Shown in pieces: positions 57,175 to 64,000 of a stretch of 64,000 nt of DNA. Location: the NCBI RefSeq assembly GCF_958298935.1, contig NC_084932.1, positions 14,363,501 through 14,427,500 of the forward strand, read 5' to 3'. The first letter of the stretch is position 1. Every line of letters begins with the position of its first letter. The stretch is from Phragmites australis. Its lineage: Eukaryota > Streptophyta > Magnoliopsida > Poales > Poaceae. The position numbers and the translations under genes were made by a program. The notes beneath the pieces were generated by a model. That model had not been told where the DNA came from. It searched no databases and saw nothing but the letters and a program-made list of their open reading frames with translations.

Positions 57175-57740
57175 TCATTCTGCCAAGCGAAGGGGTCTTC
57201 GACGCTTTGCGAAGGGGTCTTCGGCGCCTGGCGAAGGTGTCTCTTCCTCCATGGCCGAAGTTGATGGTACATCTTCGTCTTGCTCGGCGAAGGGTGTCTT
57301 GGCGAAGCCTGTCGTCGAGGCTTCGGCAAGCGCGGCCTCAACGTAGTCGATGAAGCAGAGGTCGAAGGCTGCTGTCGTAGCCTGCCGAATTGAATGATGT
57401 TCTCGTCTCTGCTCACGTTCGCCGGCCAAACTCTCGGGACCTAGGACGGGATTTTAACCCGGGTACCCCCGTAGCCCCTCTGGCCGGTGTTCGCGAGTGG
57501 TAAGGATGCCGCATGTTTGACATAGTTGAAGCTGATGTGGGCTGAGTTGTCGAGGCCAAAGTGAAGTAATCGCGACCAAAGCCCCTCTGGTCGACGCAGT
57601 TGGAGTTGACGGATTCGAATACGACTCTTTTGAGTCGTTGTCGAAGGTGCCAACGTAGCTAAAAGATTAGTTGTTGTCGACGCAAGCGGTCGGCGATGCA
57701 CTTTGTACGAAAGGACCTTTGGTTCCTTAGAGCACAAATC
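57175..57740 (-). pseudogene. Unidentified frames of the nested LTR element
   Basis: Minus-strand frames 57441-57737 and 57175-57429, both in the element's sense orientation. The latter is acidic with repeated PFAK/PFAEQ words and looks like a short frame grown on GAAGG repeats. No domain is recognised. Confidence 0.25.
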
Positions 57741-57749
57741 ACCGTATCT

Positions 57750-59900
57750 TCAAGACTTACTGTCTGAGGTCCGAGGGGAGTGTTGCTTTTACCTGAAGCT
57801 TAGCGGCACCTCGGTCCTCGTTGGCGGGCCTTCGCCTGCCCTTTAAGTCGATTGGTGTGCTGCATTTACCGAAGGATCAGCGGCACTTCGACTTCCTGTC
57901 CTGCAGGACCATAGGTGCTTCACGCCCCTTTCTAGGGACGAGATAGACAATATAATAGATGTATGCAATTTTTTTATTTTTTTATTTTATTTAATTTATT
58001 TTTAAAAAAAAAATATTTAGATGCAATGATTTAATCCGAAGATATAGTTTGTCTTTGCTGCGAGGGAGGCACTCTTAGCCTCATCTTCATGCATGTGTTA
58101 AATAGATGCATAGAAAGTATAATTGAAATGTAAATGCGAGGATGACACCTTCGGTATATGATGGATAACTCTCATCTTGCGAAGAGTAGAAATTCCTGCA
58201 TATGAGCAATAAGAGCCTTCTCAGTCGAAGGTAAAAACCTGTGTATGAGGAGTAAATACTTTTATTTCCGCGAAAACACGTTGCCTTGAAGTCAACCGTC
58301 ACTTCGTCTTACATTTTCTGCGAAGGCGATGCCTCATTTAAGAGGTCTATCGACACTTTGTCTTTTTGTTCCCGAAGGTCTCTTTTGCCTTCGGTGCAGG
58401 GGCAGGCACTCTTAGCCCCCGTCTTTTATTTTTAAGTCGAGAGGTGCGCTGCCTTTGTTCTAAGGTCAAACAACACTTCGGCTTCTTGTTCCCGAAGGTC
58501 TCTTTTGCCTTCGGTGCAGGGGCAGGCACTCTTAGCCCCCGTCTTTTATGCATTTGTTAAATAAATACATGGAATGTACAAGCGAAGAGTAAATGCTTCG
58601 ACATGACGATAAATATAGCAGCGAAGGAAAAAGCCTTCGATATATGAGGGATAAGCCCCCATCCTGTGAATTAACAATTCTTGTACATGAGCAATAAGAG
58701 CTTTCTCATGCGAAGGTTTAAACCTGCATATGAGGAATAAATATTCCCTCGAGCGAAGGGTAAGAACCTACATATGCGAAGAACAAACGCTTTGATGCAT
58801 TTATTTAATGAGTACACAAGATAATGCTTCGACATTCATGTGAAGAATATGTACTTCGGCACAAATGTAACGAGAGCGTACAAAAAATAAAAGCTTCGCC
58901 ACACGAGCGAAGGGTGAACATTTTGATGCATATGTAATTCCAGCGCATGAAGAACACTTGCTTCGCACGCGTAGAAGATAAGAATAGTTGCTTCGATGCA
59001 CATGAGCAATGCAATCGTAAATAAAATGAGTACTTCGCCAATTGTACGAAGGATAAATGCTTTGATGCATATGTTAGCGAGCATTCGAAAAAGTAAACAT
59101 ACGCGAGGAATAAATATTTCGATGCACTTATGCAATGCAAAACGTGCGAAGCATATGTATTCCCGATTGATGATGCTGTGCACATTTATGAAAAGTATGC
59201 GTTTCATCGCAAATGAATAATGAAGATATATAGGCGTGCGAAGCGTATATACGCTGAAGTATGCATTAATGCAAATGCACAAAAAACTAATAAATAAATA
59301 CTTCAGCACACAAATGCGATGTAAGAAGCATATTTCTAGCCGTATGAAAAATATAACACATATGAAAGGTGGATGCTTTGTCACACCGAAAAATTAAAAC
59401 TCTCAAGTGAAGGGTAAGGAGCCTATGCGAAGGGCCCAAACCTGTATGCGAGGAATAAAGTTCCTCGAGCAAAGGGTTAGGACACACTCAAAAGACTAAA
59501 TGCTTTAGGACATGTGCAAAATGAACACATGTGATGTGAGTATGCGAAGAGTAAGACACTTCGGTATGTAAAAAATGAGCTATATCATGCGAAGGGTAAA
59601 AATCTGCTTGGGAGGGGGAAAAGCCCCTCAAGCCCTGCACATGGTTATGAAGGGTTAAATACTTTGGTGCATATGTAATACAATCACGCGAAAAATTATT
59701 TCTTTACCGTGCATGCAAGGATTAAATAATTAGATGCACCCATGATGTTGGGCGTGCGAAAAGTAAGTACTTCAGCAAGTGGGTGTAATGCACACGTATG
59801 TAAAGAGCAGATGCTATGAGAATTGAATCTACTGATTAAATGGTTACACACTAACCCTTCGATGCGATGATGTCACATATAATAAGGGCAGATGCTTCAG
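57750..59900. repeat. Diverged repeat field of AAGCG/CTTCG words in the nested element
   Basis: About 2.1 kb in which GCGAAGGATAAATGCTTCG-like units, usually followed by GATGCATATG, recur every 40-60 bp in varying forms. No coding motif. This is comparable to the expanded 3' regions of Tat-type elements. Confidence 0.6.
58366..58556. repeat. 120-bp tandem duplication in the nested element
   Basis: A block starting GTTCCCGAAGGTCTCTTTTG and ending GCCCCCGTCTTTTAT occurs at 58368-58431 and again at 58488-58551, nearly identical. The unit spacing is 120 bp. Confidence 0.8.
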
Positions 59901-60599
59901 CCGACATATGTGAAAATTAAACACTTCGCCATGCATGTATGAAAAGTGAGTGCATGCATAATTATGCAACGCTGGCAGCATATGGATGTACGTATATAAG
60001 AAATGGATGCATGAACAGCACGATAGATTACTACCTGGGTCGAAGGTCCACAAGCGAGGGTCCATTGCCAAGGTCGCTAGCCCACGGGCGAAGGCTGTGG
60101 CTCGTGTTTCCGAAGAGTCCCGCGCGATCGAAGGCTCGAGGATGGCAGACATGTGCTGCCATGACTCCCTGGAAAGCCATGTCTGTGCTGATTGCACGCA
60201 CGAGCGATGGCCGGTGCCGTCGGAGGGGCGAAGGCCCCAGGCGCGAAAGCCATCGCTACTGGAGGCGCGTTATCGACTCACGGCGAAGGCATAAAAGTGC
60301 TGACGAAGCCCGGCTATGGTACACGCATGGTGACGAAGCCTCACATGGTCTCGCGCGCGAAGGCTCCCGTCGCTGTAAGTGCAGAATGCGAGGATCCACA
60401 CACGTTGATGCCCGGCGAAGGCTCCCCATGTTGACAATGACTAGCGAAGTCCTATACGCAGTGACGATGCGCAGCGAAAGCCCACGCACGAAGAGGTTGC
60501 CGTGGAGCCCTGCCGCGTGAAGAACTACTGGCCTGGTACGTCGAGTCGTCGACGACGCCGAGGCCATCCTCATACTAGGGCGGGCCACCTTTGTCCTTG

Positions 60600-61121
60600 G
60601 AGAGGCTATCGACCACGACCAGCGTCGACGCGAAAGCGACAGCGTCTAGCGTCGGCGCACCCGTCCCAAACGGGTTCGCCACAGGGTGGTCCGCCGTGGC
60701 GCCCTACGGTAGCGACAGCCACCAGTACCGGTCGTTGAGGATCCGGCTGAGGAACGCGACATCGTTGCATTTCGCCCCCGATGGCGTGCGCGCCACACCG
60801 CCGAAGAAGGGCATCAGTAGGACAGTCGTGAACGGAGTCGAGCGCGAGATCGGCATGTTGCACCACCGAGCTGAACCGCACGGCGAGGTGGAGCGCGATG
60901 TTGCCACTAGCCGAGTCGCCGGTCATGAACACCCGGCCGGAGTCCGTGGCCTCGGCGAGCCACGGGTCGCCACCGTCCCTCGCCTCTTCTTTCCGCAACT
61001 CCCATAGCAATAGCAGCGAGTTGTCCAGCGGAGACGAAAGACCTCGGTGCGTCGAAGGTAAGGCGACACCGAAGCTCCTAAGACCACGTCTGCGAGGTGG
61101 ACGAGGTCCGCGAATGCCCAT
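60600..61121 (-). pseudogene. Captured carboxylesterase (CXE/GID1-like alpha/beta hydrolase) fragment
   Basis: Minus strand, in order: a Trp-Leu-Arg-type segment (ELRKEEARDGGDPWLAEATD), then RVFMTGDSASGN (about 60936-60901) and IALHLAVRF. A frameshift follows, then LLMPFFGGVARTPSGAKCND, DRYWWLSLP, and after a stop GATADHPVANPFGTGAPTLD (near 60705-60645). This is the middle of a plant class-I carboxylesterase. GDSASGN corresponds to the nucleophile elbow GDSAGGN. The start with the oxyanion HGG motif and the end with the catalytic His are absent. High GC and gene-like content distinguish it from the element. It shows decay (shift, stop). Confidence 0.78.
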
Positions 61122-61619
61122 CTAGCTGCACTGGATTGCACATACGCCATTGGTTCCAGCGGGCCCACGCGTGTGATGGCACAGGTGCGCTAGCCCCACT
61201 CGTATTGTGTGATGGCACCCGCGGTAGCGGAGGTCCACATGCAGTGGCGAATTCCGTCTAGTCCGATGGCCTGGCGGCGGACGTCGAAGGCGCGAGCGCG
61301 CAGTGACGACGCCCGGCGAAGACCCATTCGCAACAGCGAAGGACCACTCACTTCGGAACCGGATCCCCGCGGAGTCGCTTTAGCATAGGCCTGCTGGTAG
61401 GTGGCCGCCTGTCGAAGGCCCACGCGCGGTCGAGCCAGGGCAAAGTCGTACAGATAGCATCGGCGTAGGCAGCAACACAAAGCGATCTAGAACGAAGGGT
61501 CTGTTGCGAGCGAAGAGAGCAGCTGGGTGCTGAGTGCCTCTCCCGAAGGTTTCTGTCTTTTACGAAATTAAGACAGGACAAAGGTGAAATAGATAATCAA
61601 GTCTAACGGCTAAGATTAT

Positions 61620-62015
61620 CTTTTCCTTCGAAGGTTGACGAAGGGTTTCTTTTCCCCGATGAAGGGTTGACGAAGGGTTGTTTCCTGACGGAGGCCCGAT
61701 GAAGGGTTATTTTTTGACGAAGGGTTGCTCTTCGACGAAGGCCAGACGGAGGGTTCCTTTTGTAAGAAGGGTGTCCCTTTTGACGAAGGGTGTCCCTTGA
61801 CGAAGGGTGTCTCTTGACGAAGGGTGTCTCTTCGACGAAGGCCTGACGGAGGGTTCCTTTTGTACGAAGGGTGTCCCTTGACGAAGGGTGGCTCTTTTGA
61901 CGAAGGGTGTCTCTTGACGAAGGGTGTCCCTTGACGAAGGGTGTCTCTTTTGACGAAGGGTGTCTCTTGACGAAGGGTTTCTCTTTTGACGAAGGTTTGC
62001 TCTGATCCGAAGGTC
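61620..62015. repeat. Minisatellite of GACGAAGGGTGTC units
   Basis: Around 20 copies of an 18-20 bp unit (GACGAAGGGTGTCTCTT and variants), with a longer super-unit ending GACGGAGGGTTCCTTTTGTA repeated twice (about 61746 and 61850). It creates a repetitive 139-codon minus-strand frame (PFVKRHPSSRDTLRQ repeats). It lies next to the primer-binding site, where a leader or gag would be. Confidence 0.82.
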
Positions 62016-62034
62016 TTCTCACTCTTTAGAACCG

Positions 62035-62056
62035 ACTCCCCACGGTCGGCGCCAAC
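62035..62056 (-). other. Putative primer-binding site of the nested LTR element
   Basis: Minus-strand TTGGCGCCGACCGTGGGG directly next to the right LTR. TGGCGCCG-type sites are typical of Tat-like gypsy elements; I did not match it to a specific tRNA. Confidence 0.6.
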
Positions 62057-62359
62057 TGTTGGAACCGTTTCCAGCTACAGTACCGAAGGGGGGGTACTAT
62101 ATCGATGAACAGTGCTGAAGAGGGTCTAATCCGGGTAAAGAGAGAGAAGAGAGTATGTGAAGGCTGGGAGGAATCCCCGTACCCTTGACCTCTTGGATCC
62201 TTTATATAGGTGAGGGGGAGAGGTAAGACTTCCTCTCCCACCCCTGGTGGGGTACAAATATTACAAGGAGGCCTTTGGGCCTTTACATGGGTTGGCCTAA
62301 TTACATGAATTGCTTGATTTACATGGGCTCTATTGTGGACCTGGGCCATTCCCCCAACA
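62057..62359 (-). repeat. 5' LTR of the nested non-autonomous element
   Basis: Begins TGTTGGAACCGTTTCCAG in + orientation. TATA-like TTTATATAG occurs near 62201. Confidence 0.9.
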
Positions 62360-62435
62360 CATACCAACACATGCCTATCACCACTGGCCACGGGTCACTT
62401 CTATTTTTTCAACACTATTTTCAGTTTTTGCGTCA

Positions 62436-62514
62436 AAGAGGGAATCGAACCCGCCACCTCCTCTTGCGTGCGCGCGTTACCACCTCAGCTATTGCGTGTT
62501 TGTGATGGACATTG
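62436..62514 (-). other. tRNA-derived-like segment within the CACTA element
   Basis: On the minus strand TAGCTGAGGTGG fits a pol III A box, and GGGTTCGATTCCC about 34 bases later fits the B box exactly. There is no matching acceptor stem, so it is not a functional tRNA gene. It may be a tRNA relic or SINE head absorbed by the transposon. Confidence 0.5.
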
Positions 62515-63115
62515 GATATTTTATCCTTTTACCTTCTCAGTCAGAAGGTCATAAGTGACGGGTCATTACCATAACCCATCACTTATGAAGGTTATAGGTG
62601 AGTGATTTTTTTATTTTACATATAAAATCTGTATTAATATTAACATATAAAATATGTATTAATATTTACATATAAAGTTTGATAGGTGAATAGTTATAAT
62701 TTACCTATAAATTGTATTAATATTTTTTGAATTTCTGAATATCTCATACAAACGATCGTAATTTGATAGGTGCCTCGGAGTGCCTCCGGTAAAACGGGAA
62801 TAACTTTTGCATATGAACTTCGATTTTGATTTTTTTTTTACTCTACGGACATCTACAGAAAAAGTTACATCTGTTTCTTCCTGATTTTCTTGGATTTAGT
62901 GAATTCTTGAGGTCAAAAATGGCTTGGAAGATTGAGTTCTTGCCCCCGGAAGTTTCTACACTGTTTTCGGAACGTGCGTTTGTGTCTATAGCCATCACTC
63001 ATTACATCAAACTTGAGCAGAAATTATATATGTTTCCTATTCTAATACTGCTGAGGTGATAAAAATTAAGAAAAAAATAAAAGAAAAATAAAAAATATTA
63101 GTGAACTAAGTATCT
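62515..63115. other. CACTA right arm, noncoding
   Basis: AT-rich sequence between the tRNA-like segment and the right subterminal repeats, with one AAGTGACGGGTCA copy near 62552 and an imperfect TACATATAAAATCTGTATTAA direct repeat near 62620-62670. No transposase exon found. Confidence 0.6.
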
Positions 63116-63475
63116 ACAACTATTATCATTAGTAACGGGTCACAACATAACCTGTCACTGACCCGTCACAACATGACCCGTCACTTATGAGTGCCCAAAG
63201 GTGACCCATCACTTATTATTTATCATAAGTAACGGGTCAACTTAGGCCAGTCATAAGTGATGGGTCAAATTGTGACCCGTCACTTATTACTTGTCATCAG
63301 TGATGGATCACCTTGCACCACTCATAAGTGACGGATCAAGTTGTGACCCGTCACTTATGACCTGACATAAGTGACATATCATGTTACGACTCGTCACTAT
63401 TATCATAAGTGATGGGTTATGTTACAACCCGTCACTAACTTCGTGTATCCTTTGTCTGTTTTTCACGTAGTGGAT

Positions 63476-63771
63476 ACATATGGTCATATAAGACCAGAAT
63501 TTCATCATGACATCAAGAGTGCTCCAAAAGACTTAAACATAGCACGTCATAAGATATTTAAGTTCCAAAAAGAAGTCACACAGGTTGCTTGTAGATAGCA
63601 TGTCACATAATTTGCTTAAACATAGCACATTGGCATCACAAAATAGTTGAACCATCATACCATAATAAGTTCCAACATGACGTCATTAAACTACCAAATG
63701 TGCTCCAAGAAAAATCAGCTTCAAAATGTGACACAAAAATCCTAGCCACAACGCAAGTATTATGGATTGAA
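63476..63771 (-). other. Probable 3' untranslated region of the minus-strand terminal exon
   Basis: No competing frame is convincing here. It directly follows, on the minus strand, the stop codon at 63772-63774. Confidence 0.3.
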
Positions 63772-63894
63772 CTACTGGCTACTTCCTCCACCCCTTGCGG
63801 CTCCATTCCTGTATCCACCGAACACACCTGGAGTGATACTTTGTAGTGTTTCTTCCGGATTGTCTAGTCCAATAGCTGAGCCAAATGTATCATC
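63772..63894 (-). CDS. Putative terminal exon of an unidentified gene or transposon, 40 codons, partial
   Basis: On the minus strand a splice-acceptor-like TTTATTGTATAG precedes GATGATACATTTGG. The frame then reads DDTFGSAIGLDNPEETLQ, SITPGVFGGYRNG and AARGGGSSQ before TAG. The Gly/Ser-rich tail and clean acceptor look like a real last exon. The rest would lie beyond the window edge, on the + coordinate side. I recognise no domain. The start of this exon is chosen only from the acceptor. Confidence 0.35.
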   Translation of the reverse strand, partial: DDTFGSAIGLDNPEETLQSITPGVFGGYRNGAARGGGSSQ

Positions 63895-64000
63895 CTATAC
63901 AATAAAGAAAGGTCATGGCTCAATTAGAAGTCTGAAATTTCTGCTATTTTTGTCATGTAGCATCTGAATAAATTCTGAAACAAGTGAACAACAAGTATGA

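Larger units (their letters stand above)
56663..62359 (-). mobile_element. Non-autonomous LTR retrotransposon with captured host-gene fragment
   Basis: LTRs at 56663-56964 (302 bp) and 62057-62359 (303 bp), each TG...CA, with the exact duplication CATAC outside (56658-56662, 62360-62364). On the minus strand, GTTGGCGCCGACCGTGGGGA next to the right LTR resembles the TGGCGCCG-type primer-binding site of Tat-like gypsy elements, which fixes the orientation. The 5.1-kb interior has no gag, protease, RT or integrase. It contains tandem repeats and a carboxylesterase fragment. It must therefore have been mobilised by proteins from another element. Confidence 0.9.
56411..63472. mobile_element. CACTA transposon, non-autonomous, carrying a nested LTR element
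   Basis: The left end CACTACGTAAAAAA and right end TTTTTCACGTAGTG are inverse of each other. GAT flanks both sides (56408-56410, 63473-63475), the 3-bp duplication of CACTA elements. Subterminal arrays of AAGTGACGGGTCA in both orientations fill 56430-56585 and 63120-63440, as expected of transposase binding sites. Removing the nested LTR element leaves about 1.36 kb with no transposase, so it is non-autonomous. Confidence 0.92.

Noticed and set aside
61603..62022. 139-codon minus-strand frame of PFVKRHPSS repeats
   Set aside because: Produced by a minisatellite whose unit length happens to keep the frame open; not a gene.
62436..62514. Functional tRNA gene
   Set aside because: A and B boxes are present, but no acceptor stem or sensible anticodon arm can be formed.

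Overview
This is nuclear DNA of a grass (Poaceae), probably from a repeat-rich, heterochromatin-like stretch. The evidence is Tourist-type MITEs, Mutator-like, CACTA and L1 elements, many LTR retrotransposons, and one intron-containing host gene whose first exon is very GC-rich, as in grass genes. I cannot name the species. Only one confident host gene is seen: a four-exon papain-type cysteine endopeptidase ending in KDEL (53341-55156, + strand). Almost everything else is transposable elements, many nested. Several have exact target-site duplications (TSDs) that fix their borders to the base.

Layout. 0-5.4 kb: a 218-bp Tourist-like MITE, a 539-bp inverted-repeat element, and a minus-strand L1 3' end with an RNase H domain. 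5.5-11.1 kb: segmental-duplication copy A (non-repeat flank plus a decayed copia element). 11267-14226: a 2960-bp solo LTR (TSD GTGAG). 14.5-20.4 kb: a minisatellite, a fragment of a Mutator-like second gene, and an internally deleted Mutator-like element (17752-20428) with about 180-bp terminal inverted repeats. 21.6-27.95 kb: a second decayed Mutator-like element, interrupted by a 1701-bp solo LTR (TSD AGCAG).

28-42.4 kb: a minus-strand Ty3/gypsy element of Tat type. It has two RNase H domains, an extra antisense open reading frame and a 10 x 50-bp tandem repeat. It is split by a young, apparently intact copia element (29763-37148, TSD TTATT) with a single 1320-residue gag-pol frame. 42.45-45.2 kb: a 5'-truncated L1 on the + strand.

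45.3-53.26 kb: segmental-duplication copy B, again flank plus copia. This copy keeps both LTRs, and its 3' LTR ends about 80 bp upstream of the protease ATG, so the retrotransposon has replaced nearly all of the gene's proximal promoter. 56411-63472: a CACTA element (TSD GAT) with a non-autonomous LTR retrotransposon nested inside it (56663-62359, TSD CATAC). The nested element carries a captured fragment of a plant carboxylesterase gene and long GAAGG-rich repeat tracts. The last 500 bases hold what looks like the terminal exon of an unidentified minus-strand gene or transposon.

The observations most worth a second look are the retrotransposon LTR at the protease promoter, the host-gene capture in the 56.7-62.4 kb element, the young intact copia, and the Tat element with its antisense frame and satellite-like repeat.
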